64,000 nt of DNA, from assembly GCA_030760725.1 (NCBI GenBank), contig JASWHV010000002.1, positions 65,031,900-65,095,899 of the forward strand, in the 5' to 3' direction. Each line of letters starts with the position of its first letter. The first letter of the stretch is position 1. This DNA is from Neostapfia colusana (lineage: Eukaryota; Streptophyta; Magnoliopsida; Poales; Poaceae). A program made the position numbers and the translations under genes. The notes below the pieces were generated by a model. The model was not told the DNA's origin and ran no database searches. It worked only from the letters and a program-made list of their open reading frames with translations. Positions 9,916 through 22,428 of this stretch are shown piece by piece.

Positions 9916-11082
9916 CTATGTGTTTGGTTCTAGAGTGCTCAACAGGGTTATGGGCATTTTTAATTGCACTCTAATTGTCACAAAAAGTGGAACGTGGCTC
10001 ATATTGTAACCGTAATCCCTTAGAGTTTGTCGCATCCAAAGGAGTTGTGCACAACAACTCCCGGCTGCAACATACTCCGCTTCGTCTGTGGGTAGGGCAA
10101 TTGAATTTTGTTTCTCGGAGGACCAAGAAACTAGGGATCTACCTAAGAATTGGCAAGTACCAGAAGTACTTTTTCTATCTACCACGCATCTGGCATAATC
10201 TGGATTGGAGTATCCAATGATATTGAATTTTGAACCTTTGGAATACCAAAGGCCTAGGTTGGGTGTATGAACTAAATATCTCAAGATCCTTTTAACGGCT
10301 GTCAAATGACATTCCTTAGGATTGGCTTGAAACCTTGCACACAAACATACACTCAACATGATATCAGGCCTAGATGCACATAAATAGAGTAAGGAGCCAA
10401 TCATGGAACTATATACCTTTTGATCCACATTTGGACCGTCTTCATTTAGATCCAAGTGTCCATTTGTCGCCGTGGGAGTCTTTATGGGCTTTGCTTTGTC
10501 CATTCCAAATTTCTTGTCAATATCTTGAGTGTACTTTGTTTGGCTTATGAATATCCCGTCCTTTTGTTGCTTCACTTGGAATCCCAAGAAGTACCTCAAC
10601 TCTCCCATCATGGACATCTCGAATATATCTATCATAATCTTGCTAAATTCTTGACAAAAGGATTTGTTAGTTGAACCAAATATAATATCGTCCACATAGA
10701 TTTGGAAAATGAAGAGATCATCATCAAAGTGTTTAGTGAACAAGGTGTAATCAGCTTTTCCAATTTTGAAGTCATTCTCAATCAAAAAATCTCTAAGGCA
10801 CTCATACCAAGCTCTAGGAGCTTGTTTGAGGCCATAGAGAGCCTTACGCAGTTTGAACACATAGTCGGGGTGCTCTTGATCTTCAAAACAGGGTGGTTAC
10901 TCCATGTACACCTCCTCCCTGATTGGTCCGTTGAGAAAGGCGCTTTTGACGTCCATTTGATAAAGCTTGAAATCATGGTGAGTAGCATATGCGAGTAGTA
11001 TATGAATCGATTCAAGCCTAGCTACGTGAGCAAAAGTCTCGTCGAAATCCAAACCTTCAACTTGTGAGTACCCTTTTGCCAC
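9916..11082 (-). pseudogene. Reverse transcriptase and RNase H of element D (broken)
   Basis: The upstream RT part (10897-11082) holds FDETFAHVARLESI and the MDVKSAFLNG motif. The main frame (9916-10860) starts at KLRKALYGLKQAPRAWY and contains the intact polymerase motif YVDD in QIYVDDIIFGS. The RNase H part carries KSTSGTCQFLG and EAEYVAA, but the first catalytic position reads SNPDYA where SDADYA is usual (Asp to Asn). The C-terminal part of RNase H runs into a changed frame after VPLF. A frameshift near 10,870-10,900 separates the two RT pieces. Copia RT is expected after integrase, as seen here. Family certain, function lost. Confidence 0.88.
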
Positions 11083-11139
11083 AAGTCATGCCTTGTTCCT
11101 TTTCAGCATTCCATGTTCGTATTGCTTGTTGCGGAAGAC

Positions 11140-12846
11140 CTATTTAGTTCCGACGATGTTGGACTTGGGTCTTTCAACAAGCTCCCACACTTCGTTCCTT
11201 TTGAAATTGTTCAATTCTTCTTGCATCGCCATCACCCAATCCGGATCCTTTAATGCATCTTCAACCCTGTATGGTTCCAAAGAAGATACAAAAGAATAGT
11301 GTTCACAAAAATTAGCTATGCAAGATCGAGTTATTACTCCCTTTCGGATGTCACCGATTATGTTGTCAACGGGGTGATCTCTTTGGATGCTTTGGTGTAC
11401 TCTTGGATGTGGCACTTGTGGTCTTGAATCTTCATTATCATCTTCTTCTCCCCCTGGATAGTTGCCCTCGTTGATGCTTTGACCTTCCTCATTTCCTTGA
11501 GGTCGATCTTGTATGGAAGCTCTCCCTTGATCATTTTCCTCCACCCGTGTTTCATTTTTTTCATTCGCATTTGAAGTTGGCACTTGTGGACCAACATCGC
11601 CCAATGCCATTCTTCTCAATGCTTGACATGGAGCTTCTTCTTGATCTAGCACACACTGATCAACTTGCTCTTCTTGAGAGCCATTAGTTTCATCGAACAC
11701 TACGTCACGTGCTACTTCAACAAGTCCGGAGTTTTTGTTGAAGACATGATAAGTGTAGGAGTTCAAATCATATCCAAGTAAGAAACCTTCATTGGACATC
11801 GAAGCAAACTTCGAAGCCCTTGGCCTCTTATTTAAAATATAACATTTGGAACCAAAAACTCGAAAATATGAAATGTTCGGCTTGTTACCCATGAGTAGTT
11901 CATATGAAGTTTTCTTGAGTAATCGATGAAGATATAGTTGGTTTATGGCGTGACAAGCGGTGTTAACCGCTTCAGCCCAAAACCTGTCCGAAGTCTTGTA
12001 TTCATCGAGCATTGTCCTCGTCATCTCAATGAGAGTTCTGTTCTTCCTTTTGGCTACTCCGTTTTGTTGAGGAGTATATGGTGCTGAAAATTTGTGCTTT
12101 ATTCCTTATTCATCTAGATACTCCTCAACATGGGTGTTCTTGAATTTTGTCCCATTGTCACTTCGTATGTTCTTGATCTTCAATGAGAATTCATTTTGGG
12201 CACGCTTGATGAACTTCTTGAGGGTTCCTTGAGTTTCTATCTTATCATGCAAAAAGAAAATCCACGTGAAGCGTGGAAAATCATCAACAATGACTAGATT
12301 GTATTTATTACCGCCTATGCTTATGTAAGCAATTGGACCGAATAGATCCATGTCGAGGAGCTCAAGCGGTCTTGTTGTAGTCATGACATTTTTCGTGGTA
12401 TGGGATGCTCCTACTTGCTTCCCTGCTTGACACGCTCTACACGGCCTGTCTTTCTCAAAAACAACATCCTTTAAACCTCGGATGTGATTGCCTTGGAGGA
12501 GTTTTTGAAGATTCCTCATACTAACATGTGCTAGCCGTCTTTGCCACAGCCAACTCATGTTGTTCTTTGCAATCAAGCATGTGTCAAGTTCGGCTTTATC
12601 TTTGTTAAAGTCAGCTAGATAAAGTTTTTCCTTCAACACACCCTTGAATGCAATTGAGTTATCACTCCTTCTAGAGACAGTCACACCCTCATTAGTGAAT
12701 AAACAATTATAACCCTTGTCACATAATTGTGATATGGACAAAAGGTTATAATCCAAGGAGTCAACGTGTAAAACATGAGAGAGTATGTTGTGATGAAATT
12801 GCAATTTTACCGGTACCAAGCACTTTTCCTTGACTATTATCACCAA
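11140..12846 (-). pseudogene. Integrase of element D (broken)
   Basis: The N-terminal zinc-binding HHCC module (RRLAHVSMRNLQKL to CRACQAGK) and the start of the DDE core (LDMDLFGPIAY, then IRSDNGTKF) are in 12106-12846. The core's remainder and C-terminal region (VFGSKCYILN, and an acidic hinge with EEDDNEDS) are in 11140-12024. The C-terminal segment leads into RT (EVWELVERP). The two frames are separated by stops between 12025 and 12105, so the region holding the third catalytic residue (Glu) is damaged. The VDDYSRFTW-like motif reads VDDFPRFTW. Confidence 0.85.
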
Positions 12847-12976
12847 AAAATGCCTTCATTTGGATCTTCATTTTCTTCATATTCCATGAACATTCTTTTT
12901 CTCCGGTCATGTGATTTGTGCATCTACTATCTAGCACCCATTTTGCTCCACCAGATGAATAAGTCTGCAAAAACAA
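12761..12976 (-). pseudogene. Aspartic protease of element D, active site altered
   Basis: The protease frame shows WVLDSRCTNHMTGE. The copia protease signature at this place is D-S/T-G, so the catalytic-loop Gly is replaced by Arg. The frame differs by one from both gag C-terminus and integrase, so frameshifts lie on both sides. Confidence 0.75.
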
Positions 12977-12977
12977 T

Positions 12978-15210
12978 TTATGCCTTGGTCTTAGGTACCC
13001 AAGCTTGCTTGGGTCCTTTAAGGTTAGTCACAAGTGATTTGGGCACCAACACACGAGACTTGGTGTTCCCATGGCATGGCCCAATATATTTAGCATAAAC
13101 TCTTCCAAGATTACTTTTCATAAGTACATATGAAGCATCAAAAGTTCTAAATAGAAGTTGTTGTTCATATGTGTTCACAGTGTTAAATTTATCAACATTA
13201 TTAAGTTTTCTAACTTGAGAAGAGTTTCCCTTGACAAAGGCAATGCAACTCTTGTTATTCTTGTGGCTTCTAGCGTTTTGCTTTTCACCATTAGAATATC
13301 CAATGCCATATTTGACATAAGGAGGTCTTGTGACCGAGTATGAACTCCGTGCATACTTGATCTTCTCCTTGTCAAATATGCCACTTTTAGAAGATTGCTT
13401 GTCCTTTGTCAAGTTTGGGTTTATCTTCATGTTAGTGTCACTTTTGGCACAAGTACAAGTAATACTAGTTTCAGACTTTATGTGTTGAGAAGGTGAGCTA
13501 GAAGTTGACGAAGAACCATTTTGCTTGAGTGTCTCAACTTGTACCTCAAGGATCTCGTTAACTTTGGTTAAGTTTGCAAGTTCATCCTTGATGATGGTGT
13601 TTGAGTCTTTTAACTTCAAGCAAGCTTCCTTGCTTGAAGCTAACTCAAGCTCTAGTGATTTATTTTGTTCCTTTTCAAGTTCATGAAGCTTTTCAATCTC
13701 AAGATATTCCTCCTTTTGGGAGATGATCATATCTTCATGTCGGTTGACTAACTTCTCCATATCAACAAGCTTATCAAGTAGAAATTTCATCTTAGAAGCT
13801 GTCTTTTTGTCTAAACCCCTAAGCATAAAATCATTTTCATCACTGCTATCATCCTCACTAGAATTATCACTGTCACTAGTAAAAGAATGCGAGAAGTGAG
13901 ATTTAGTTGGTACCTTTCGTTTACCTTACTTTGCCATTAGACAAGTGTTGTCGGTGTCCTTCCATGCGCCCATGGTTGGGAAGAGAGTGGATTTCTTGGT
14001 AGTCTTCTTTACGGCTATGGTGGCCATCTCCTCTTCTTCTTCGGATGAGGATTCATGATTGGAGTCCCACTCCTTTCCTAGATGCGCTTGATCATATTGC
14101 TTCTTCTTCTTGAACATTTTCTTTGGTTGAGGCTTGTTGTCTTTTGTATTCTTCTTGTTTCCATCATATGGACAATCTACTATGAAGTGAGTCGTATTCT
14201 CCATAAGCTTCTCGAGCTTCCTTTGATACGGGTTTACAAGTTGACTTCAAAGCAATTCCTTTCTTCTTTGCCGAGGTGAGATCGGCAATTTCCTTGACAT
14301 GCTTGGCTTGCTTCTCCATCATCTCAAAATTGATGATCTTGCCAAGAAGTTCGTCTACGGTCAATTTCCGGTACCCGGGGCTTTCTCTAATCATAGAGAA
14401 AAGAGTTGCGTTGCGAGGCATGAATACTCTGAGAATCAACTTCACGACCTCATGATCATTCCACTTCTTGCTGCCATAAGCTCGGACTTTGTTGATAAGA
14501 TTTTTCAGTTGATTGTACATATCTTTTGGTGATTCATCTTCTTCTATCTCGAATCTTCCCAATTCACTTTCAATCATTTCTATCTTGGCTTCGCGTACGT
14601 GACGGTCACCTTCATGTGCAGTTTGTAGTGTGTCCCATATCTCATTGGCAATTTCGAGTCCATCCACCTTGGTGAACTCGTCTCGGCTTAGTGATGACAT
14701 GATCACTTCTGCAGCTTGAGCATTCCGATGAATGGCTTGTTCTTGTCTTGGGGTCAGCTCTTCATCATCATCCGGGATATCTATCCCTGTACACACTATG
14801 TGCCACAAACTTGGGTTAAGAGATATAAGGTGCATTTTTATGTTTTATCTCCACATTGAATAATCATTGCCATCAAAGTAAGGTGCCTTCCCTAGAGGAA
14901 TTGATAAGTAATGATTGTTGTTAGAATTCAAACGCTCATAATCAAAAGGATATCGGGAGTAGTCTGTGTGACTACCCCCTTTCTTCTTCTTTTCATCATC
15001 GGTGTTCTTCTTCCCTTTTGGGAAGATTGCCTTCTTCCGTAGAAGAGCCTTGAGTTGGAGCACCTCCTCATCATCGTCCTCACTGTCTTGAATGGCGTCG
15101 AGAAGCTTCTTTAGCTTTTGAGTCCTTTCGTCATCACTCTTTCGATCTTCGATCTTCTTGTGTACATCTTTGATGTCCGACAACGTCTCTTCGAGCGGTG
15201 AGTCTTTTTT
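12978..15210 (-). pseudogene. Gag polyprotein of element D (broken)
   Basis: From the primer site leftward, the N-terminal segment (14845-15210) has an acidic-basic heptad-like stretch (KKLLDAIQDSEDDDEE) and ends in PYFDGNDYSMWR, the copia gag entry motif, followed by a stop. The capsid-like part (14164-14835) contains LWHIVCTGIDIP, EIWDTLQTAHEG, and RFEIEEDES. A frameshift near 14,200 interrupts the zinc knuckle (remnant THFIVDCPY). The long C-terminal part (12978-13826) is a coiled coil (KLHELEKEQNKSLELELASSK) with a Ser-rich linker, typical of SIRE-type gag. The start codon is not evident; no ATG lies close downstream of the primer site. Confidence 0.8.
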
Positions 15211-15219
15211 GAAGAGTTT

Positions 15220-15232
15220 GGCTCTGATACCA
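15220..15232 (-). other. Primer-binding site of element D
   Basis: The minus strand reads TGGTATCAGAGCC two bases inside the 5' LTR. This is the complement of the initiator tRNA-Met 3' end. Confidence 0.88.
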
Positions 15233-15329
15233 ATTGAATGTAGCCAAGAGGGGGTGAATAGGATTTTCGACGCTTTGTTGATTCCTGAAACACTTAGTAG
15301 GTTTATCAAATACAGGAAAATTTGACTAG

Positions 15330-16280
15330 TCCGGTAGAGTGCGGACTAGTCTGTTTTCTACTCAGAGAAAAATCGGACTAGTCCGATACTGTGTGTACTA
15401 GTCCGATATGCATGGACTAGAAAATCAAGATTGATCAATATGTTCAATTCTAGTACTCTATGCAGCGGAAATTAACTGATGATTTAGATGTATTGCAAAT
15501 GTGAGAAAAGGAATGACAGAGATCAACTTTGGTTTCAATACTTCAATGTAAATTTCACAAGATTAATTAAACACTAGAATATGATGAACAATCAATGAAC
15601 AAGAGTAGGAGACAAGTGTTTATCCCGTGGTTCGATTCCACGAAGGAAATCAACATCCCCATTGCGGAGTCCACTAAGGACCAGATCTTCACCAACCCTA
15701 GCCTCATCGAATCGCCACGGAGGTTGATTCTCTTCCACTAATCACAAAGGGCAAATAAATTGTTCAAGGGGCCTTCTCACAAGTTGAGGGCTCCCCATGA
15801 ATTACAATGAATGAACACAACCAAACACACTCTAAATATGAACAATTAACAAACAAAAGTGTGCGAGAGATTAAACCCAAGAGCTCAAGATGTGTAGAAC
15901 AAGTCTCTCCTTTGATCAATTGCTAATCCCCAAAGATTTGATCCTTTTTGGGTTAGAATGTGTGGAGAGATGCGAATTTTGGGCTCTTGGGAGGTGTGAC
16001 GGCGCAGGAGATCGAAGAGTTATATTGGTATTGCCGTACACCTCTTTTTATAGTAGGGTTTCAAATGGTTACATTAGGGTTTATGTCCGGACTAGTCCGT
16101 GGTTGACTCTAGACTAGTTCGGTGTGTGGTGTGTAGAAAACCCAAGTGTTGTGAGATACCAGACTAGTCCGTAGGAGTGCGGACTAGTCCGATGTCTACT
16201 CATAGATATATCGGACTAGTCCGGCCCATATCGGACTAGTCCGTTTTGTGGTCAGAAAGAAAATCGGACTAGTCTGCATA
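15330..16280. repeat. Palindrome clusters in D's right LTR
   Basis: The same two clusters of GGACTAGTCC-type palindromes occur as in the left LTR (15330-15425 and 16085-16280). Single-base changes differ between the two LTRs. Confidence 0.8.
16045..16053 (-). promoter_or_regulatory. TATA box in D's 5' LTR
   Basis: CTATAAAAA on the minus strand, in a context (before GAGGTGTA) identical to the left LTR. Expected promoter for D. Confidence 0.65.
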
Positions 16281-16536
16281 TGCTGAATTTTTGCAGTTAG
16301 TGTGATTTCTTCCACTTGAGCTCTTGGGGTGTGTTTCTCCAACACACTCTATACTAAGTGATCTAATCTTTTCAGCTTTTGAGCTCTTATCAATTTGGAT
16401 CCTCCTTCTCTTTTCTTTTTGTGCTTTCTTCCGAATTTCTTTGAGAACCTGCGCTCATCTCAACAATTTTGTTAGGGTCTCATTTGTTTGTCATAAATCA
16501 ACCAAAACCCACAAGGGATGCATAGATGCACTTTCA

Positions 16537-16541
16537 AGGAG
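16537..16541. other. Right target-site duplication of element D (aggag)
   Basis: Exact match to 5712-5716. Confidence 0.9.
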
Positions 16542-18346
16542 TCCTCAAATTTAGTGAAACCAACTCCATTTAAATCCTATGAAAATCTAGTTTTCAGAAA
16601 GTCATAGGTTGCTTCATGAAAATCCCTAGAACACACTAAGATCTCAAAATAAGGCTAAATACACATTTATTTATGGAGGGCTCAAATGAGCTTTGCTGCA
16701 AATGAAATTTGGCAATGTCTCTGTTTAAGTTGTATCCAAACCGCAGTAAAAATTTCAGAGCCATTGGGCCGGTCTAGCAAGACTTATAGTCTTCACAAAT
16801 TCAACTTCAAATCAAATGCATTCAAATTGATACATATATGTATTTATCTCATGTAGTCACTAAGGTTGAGGAGGTGCCCGAAGTCTTAGACTTCATCACT
16901 CCGGAGGAACAGCTAGCCTACGACCAACAGCAGCAAGACAAGCTCTGGTTTGCATTAGCCGTTTTATATTTTTTATTGTTTTGAAAACTTACTTTGAGTA
17001 TCCACCTTAATTATGCATTAGAGTCTTGTTTGAAAATCCAAATGCATAGACAAGAAAACCCTGGTTTGGTCTTAGGTTTTTAAACCTTGATTAGCTACTG
17101 CAATGCTAAGATAGTGTAGGATTCGGTACAAGTCGAGTAGTCGGAACTGCTCGCGAGAATAGGCTAGAAGCACACTACTCAGGTAAAGATAGCAAATGGA
17201 ACACATGGCAAGAAAAATGAGACCGAGCGGAGAGTAAGGGCAGCAGGATGTTGGGGCCAGGGTGTCATAGCTCTACTTGTGTCGATTGAGGACCAAGCCG
17301 TGTGCGGGCCTGTTGAACAAGCTAAAACAGTACCGAAGACCTACCGGATATATGGGAACCGAGAAACCAATGTAATTCGGGTAGCTGGGTGTTGAGGCAT
17401 AGCTGGTCGTTCAGCGGGTAGGTTGAGAGCTTGAGGTGTAAATCGGCTGGCTGCACTATGGATGCGCGCACAGAGACCTCTTGCTCGGGACAATTGGACT
17501 GGCTCAACATTTGGCTGACGGATGAAAGGTGGTTGCGTACGACATCCGTGATGGTTGCTGTAGGTAACATCAAGTACGGGCGTACCTGACAGGTTATTCG
17601 GGTAACCCTGCAGGTGTAAATCGATTATAATCGCCGTCCCTCACGGTCAGTGAGTACAACTTGTTCACTGTACCGTGACGTAGAATGAACAGGTTACAGT
17701 CATGTAAAAGTTGCTGATTGAAAGCTATACCTTGAGTGTTAATGATTTGTTGTAGTTTAGAGCAAATTAAAGTTCCTTTTAACCTTGGGCAAAGCACATG
17801 AGAGAAATGTGTTTCTTGTTTGATTGTGGCTCTCTTATGTGCCTTAGCGTGAGGTTCTCCACATTGTGCTGCTAAAACTTGAAAGTAAGGTTCAAATATT
17901 TAGGCGAGTCCTTTGCAACTTACATTTCCAATTACACATAATCCAGCATGTAGAAGTTTCATGTATAGGAAAGACGGGTCAGACTTGCTGAGGCATCGTG
18001 TTCACTGCTTGTGTTTGAAGCTTTTGCAGGGCGTTATGAGGAGGAGACTCCCGAAGAGGAGACGGACCCCAAGAGGGAAACACCGTCGAGTGGGAGTCGT
18101 GCACGCTGCCGTGTTAGTGTGCATGTGTGCTAGCGGGGACACGTTCACGGGCTGAATGTGAACTCGGTGCATAGTCTACGCCCGTGAGTGTAGACTGAAC
18201 ATATTTTGTTGTAAAAATGTTTATAAACTGGTTTATGTAATAAAACATTGCTTCCGCTTTGTACCTTTTATGTGTGTTATCCGGTGCTGTGCAACGCAGC
18301 ACCACTCAGCGTGATCCTGGCTCGACGAGGCTATGGTGCCGCGTCA
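16542..18346 (+). repeat. 5' LTR of element B, second part
   Basis: This continues B's LTR after D. It contains, in reverse complement, the blocks found in H (34300-35250) and E, including the TCGAGTAGTCGGAACTGCTCGC and TTTTATGTGTGTTATCCGG regions. It ends GCCGCGTCA at 18346, three bases before the primer site. Together the two parts total about 3.9 kb. Confidence 0.85.
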
Positions 18347-18349
18347 GCG

Positions 18350-18361
18350 TGGTATCAGAGC
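18350..18361 (+). other. Primer-binding site of element B
   Basis: TGGTATCAGAGC on the plus strand just inside the LTR, matching initiator tRNA-Met. It shows that B is transcribed left to right, opposite to its neighbours. Confidence 0.88.
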
Positions 18362-18992
18362 TCGCTTGAGGTTTAACACACTAAAAAGGTCATCTTTTTC
18401 AAAAACTCGGTGAGGAACGATTTAGTAGCCCATATAAGGATGTTATTAGTGTATAGAAAGTGGCAATACTAACCTATTTGCTTATGTCGGAAAATCATGC
18501 ATCTCGGGACGTCATATGTCTTGGGGCGTGCATGTAAGCACTGACCACCAGTGGGCACAAGCTGAAGGGTGGAGCCTCACGGGTGGCAGGTAACCCGGCC
18601 CGCATTAATATCCTCTACGACTCTTCATGTAGTTTGGGGTATTCAAGCAACGTGTTTCCCTGGCGTGCTACGGGCAAGTTTGGGAGACCCCATAACGTGG
18701 TTAGTCACATTAACACGTAGCTCCAGGCGTGTTTGGCTCGAGAACACCCGTGCGAGTCATGACGGACGGGTGTATGAACTGTATTGGGACCGGGTTCGGT
18801 GTGCAGCTGAGCCTGACGATTGTGTGAGTTATTGCAGGTAGTCTAACCACGAATCAGTAGACGAGTAGCATCCGTGTGCGAGAGACGTTTAGTGCCACTA
18901 AACTAACGAAGCCAGCTAAGTCCGGTATAGGTTTTTCTTTGTGAGGAACGTAGTACCGACATGAACTGGTGACACATCGACGTCACACCCCA
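18362..18992 (+). other. Leader (5' UTR) of element B, first part; no gene, candidate splice donor at 18838
   Basis: This is non-coding leader. It is homologous (reverse complement) to G's leader at about 53640-53830, sharing GTTTAGTGCCACT and CGTAGTACCGACATG. A short conserved TTGCAGGTAGTCTAACCAC at 18832-18850 contains CAG|GTA and matches TCTGCAGGTACTAACCAC in G. A's cccca duplication ends this part. Confidence 0.6.
18988..18992. other. Left target-site duplication of element A (cccca)
   Basis: Matches 31659-31663 exactly. Confidence 0.9.
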
Positions 18993-21900
18993 TGTCACAC
19001 CCGGTTTCTCCGAAGAACAACCGAGTGAATATCACATGTATGCCAGGATCATTTTCTCACACATGTGATGACAAATAGTGAAGCATCATTTATTACAAGC
19101 CAGGTGTCGAATATAAATAAGTCTTACATAGCAAATGTCTCGATGGACAATAATAAGTTCATCACAAGTAAATAAACTAGCAGCGGAATAATTATTCTTG
19201 TGGGCTCCGTCACAGGCGTTGCCCGGGGGACTCCATGAACCTAGAAGCCTTCTTCGGGTCCAAAGTCTTGATCATTAAACACCACATCATTCTCTTGACC
19301 TGAGTAGCAATATAAACCAACAAATATGCAAGGTTGAGTACCGATGGTACTCAGCAAGTATGGGAAAGTAATGTCATGCATGGCTAGAACAAGGGGCGGT
19401 TGAACTCATGGTTAAAGCACTACGCAATTATTGCCTACCACCTTAGCTTATTAAGCACCTACATTACTACACAGGTGAAATGGTCCCAATCTCCCATCCC
19501 CTCATCATAATCAAATAACCATAATATCATTTCTAATGTTAAGCTCCCCGCTTAACATCCTCAACTTCCAAAACCATCAATCCTCTAGTCATGAATAAGT
19601 CCAAGCCGCTCTTGACCGTGAGCACGGCTGTCATGTCAGTTTTGACTCTGCAGAGTTTGCACCACTGTACCCACATGTAGTGATTTCTTCCCCCGTTGCC
19701 GGGTGGACTAAAAGAACCTCCATTATGCCAGTGGCTACAAACCACATTCACGCTTCCCAGGTGTGTAGCCAGGACATCACTACGAAGCCTTTACAAAGGG
19801 ATTCCCGACGAGCGTGGGCCCACTGAGGTTTCACCCCTAACAGCATACAAGAGGCTCCAACCCCGCTGCAGTGGCCCCCTCTTGAGCCTTGCGGTTCATA
19901 TGGTAGTCCAGCTAACACCTATTCCCCGCACCATCCAACACACCCATACTACGCCGGGGATACACCTAATTAATTGGCCAAGCTGCCCCATCTCAGCATG
20001 TGGTTGGCACGGTAAAGCCAGGTTACATGCTCCATGAACCGGTCCTTAGGATCCAGTCAAGTACTAAACACAAACCCGAGTCTCGTGCACCCAGCACACA
20101 ACCAAAACATCCAACTTGCCTTGATCCCTACCTCTACATAACTCACAATATCTCATTTAAGAGTATGGTAAAATAAACTGATGATCTTATATCCCAAATA
20201 TCCCATTCTAAGCATGGCTAAGCATATGCATAATAATAAATGACATGATAAAATAAATCCCAATCCCAAGCTACAAGGGAACAAGGTAATACAATTCTAG
20301 GGAAACTTCCTAGCATGGGTTTCATATTTCAATTGACAATGCAAATAACTCTAGCTACACATCCTAGCATAGGATCAAAGTGGTCAAGGATACTTGCCTC
20401 CTTCCTGCTGCTCTTGAAATGGGTAGTCCTGATCTTGGAAAGGAATAACTTGCTCTTGAGCAGGTTCTACATCATACCATCACACATAGCAAAAGAAAAA
20501 CAACAATCCATAAGACATAGTTCACACTTCCACTTCATACAAACCACACATTCATATTTATGAAAGTCATTCACCATTATATGTGTTGTGGTTACTCTAT
20601 GTGTGTTGATTTGTGGCTTGCATGCACTTTTAATCATGTGTATATGATTCCTACTTTTGTGTTCACGTTTATACTTACATACTATATATATGAGTTTCCA
20701 ATTTAAATAAATTCCTTATATTCAATTACTCCACCTTTTAGCTATCAAGTATGCATGAAAGTTATTTTCCTTCTCCATATGTGTCTTCAGAATTTCTACC
20801 AACCCTAAACTGAATTCTTTGGATTTTAGAACTCCATTTATCATTTACTAGTTGCTATATTTTCAGATTTATTTCCTATGCCTAAACGTGAACTTTATTA
20901 TGAAAATAATAAGACACATCATCTAAACAGAATAGGTTCTGATCTAAAATATTTATTAATATATTTTAGACCTTTTCCTCTGATGTAAACTATTTTACAA
21001 TTATTTTCCCTATTTTCCAGAACTATTCTTTACTTAAAAATGTGTCCCTAAATGTGAATAATAAACTAAACAGATTCACTTCAGCCCAAAATATATTTTT
21101 ATCTCACTCCAAAGTTTTCTAAATACTGAGAAAGTTTTTAATTTAATTTTGACAATATGTTTGTCCCACTTTTTAAATTTTAAACACTAGCCACATATTC
21201 AATTTCCAAAATTAAATATTAAACAGGGCTAAAAAGGTAAACTCACCCCACTAAAGGGTCTATAATATTATTTTAGCAATTTTCAGGGGTCTAGCTATAC
21301 ATAACAGAGGAGTTTTTCCTAATTTTTATTAAGTCCAGGGGCTAAAACTGATTTTTAAATGAATTTACATGATTTTCTGAAGTTCCAGGGGCTAGATCAG
21401 AAGTTTCCGGGGCCAGCTTTTATTTCCCGAGAACCCCAGGGGGTAGCACGTAAGATTTCCAGTCTTTATAACGCGCGGCTGACGTGGACCGTCCGATTGA
21501 AAACAGACGGCTGAGATTATAACGTCGAACCGGTACGCGGGGATTTAAATTCTACCGTGCGATTTAAAATAGATGGCGCACAAGCGGCCACGTCGCTCTG
21601 ATCGAGCACGGGCGGCGCACGGCGGCGGGAAGCAGCGATCTCGCCGGAGAGTTTCGGATCTTCGTAAATTCTTCCTAGAACTATGATTTTATGGCATAGA
21701 TCGGTGGAGGGGAGGTCAGGGATCTCACCTCGGGGGTTTTCTTGAGCTCGGAGGTCCTGGAAGGCGATCGGCGACGAGGTCCGAAGTGAAACCACGGCGA
21801 GGCTCGTCGGCGCTGCATTTGAACCGCAAATCACCGAGTTTTCTGCACCTGCAGGGTTCCCCGGAGGCGGTGGATCAAGACCAGCGAGTTAGATCGGAAT

Positions 21901-22408
21901 TTCTGAGCTTAGATCGGCTAGAATTCACCGGAGAAGGCTCAGGTTCTCACCGGAGTAAAAACGGCGGATCGCGTGGGAAAAACAGAACGAGACCGGGGTT
22001 TTTATAGACGGGGGAGGGTGGCGGGTTTGTTTAGATCGAGTGGGAGTCCTCCAGAACCAGAATTCGGCCGGAAATCCGGTCGGTTGCGATCGCGCGTGCG
22101 GGTGAACAGTCCGAGTTTCGGACGATCGGGGGTTAGGGATGACAGGTGGGTCCCACCTGTCTGAGAGAAAGAGCGCGGGCGCGTGGCTGCGGGCTGGCGC
22201 GGGGGCAGGGTGGGCCGGCTGGTGGGTTTCAGCCCACTGGCCGGTTTTTTCTGTTTTCCTTTTTCTTTTTCTATTTCTTTTCTGTTTTGAGTTTAATTTG
22301 AATTCCAGTTTGAATTTGAATTATTGCAAAACATGCAATACGTCCAAAAATTTTTAAATTCCCCTCTAACATGATTTAGGGTCTTAACAAGATTTTTGGG
22401 GTGTTACA
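18993..22408 (-). repeat. 3' LTR of element A
   Basis: This 3416-bp LTR has TG...CA ends and contains a TATA box at 21999-22007. Its GC-rich end (21400-22260) carries paired CCGTCCGATT / GACGGCTGAGA blocks. Open frames inside it, such as 19696-20037, recur in the other LTR and do not look like genes. Confidence 0.92.
21999..22007 (-). promoter_or_regulatory. TATA box in A's 3' LTR
   Basis: Minus strand CTATAAAAA followed by CCCCGG. The same site occurs in the other LTR at 31246-31254. Confidence 0.65.
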
Positions 22409-22422
22409 GCTCTACCCCCCTT
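22409..22422 (-). other. Polypurine tract of element A
   Basis: Minus strand AAGGGGGGTAGAGC ending at the LTR boundary. Primes plus-strand DNA synthesis. Confidence 0.85.
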
Positions 22423-22428
22423 AAAAGA

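Larger units (their letters stand above)
5717..16536 (-). mobile_element. Element D: SIRE/Maximus-like Ty1/copia retrotransposon, complete but decayed
   Basis: D spans 10.8 kb with LTRs at 5717-7044 and 15235-16536 that start TGAATGTAGCC and end TTTCA, flanked by a perfect aggag duplication. The internal order on the minus strand is primer site, gag, protease, integrase, reverse transcriptase, RNase H, then a third ORF before the 3' LTR. Copia order, large size, a coiled-coil gag extension and an ORF after pol together fit the SIRE/Maximus lineage. The LTRs differ at many positions (about 8% over the first 250 bases by eye), so D is older than A and F. Multiple stops and frameshifts make it non-coding today. 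Confidence 0.88.
15235..16536 (-). repeat. 5' LTR of element D
   Basis: This 1302-bp LTR is the partner of 5717-7044. It carries a TATA box at 16045-16053 and palindrome clusters at 15330-15425 and 16085-16280, several of them degraded relative to the left LTR. Confidence 0.9.

Noticed and set aside
18350..18361. TGGTATCAGAGC sites considered as tRNA gene fragments
   Set aside because: Each is a 12-13 base primer site beside an LTR; no tRNA body is present.
19696..20037. A 113-codon frame in A's left LTR, with a shorter version at 28929-29207
   Set aside because: Lies within LTR sequence, changes length between two near-identical copies, and has no recognisable content.
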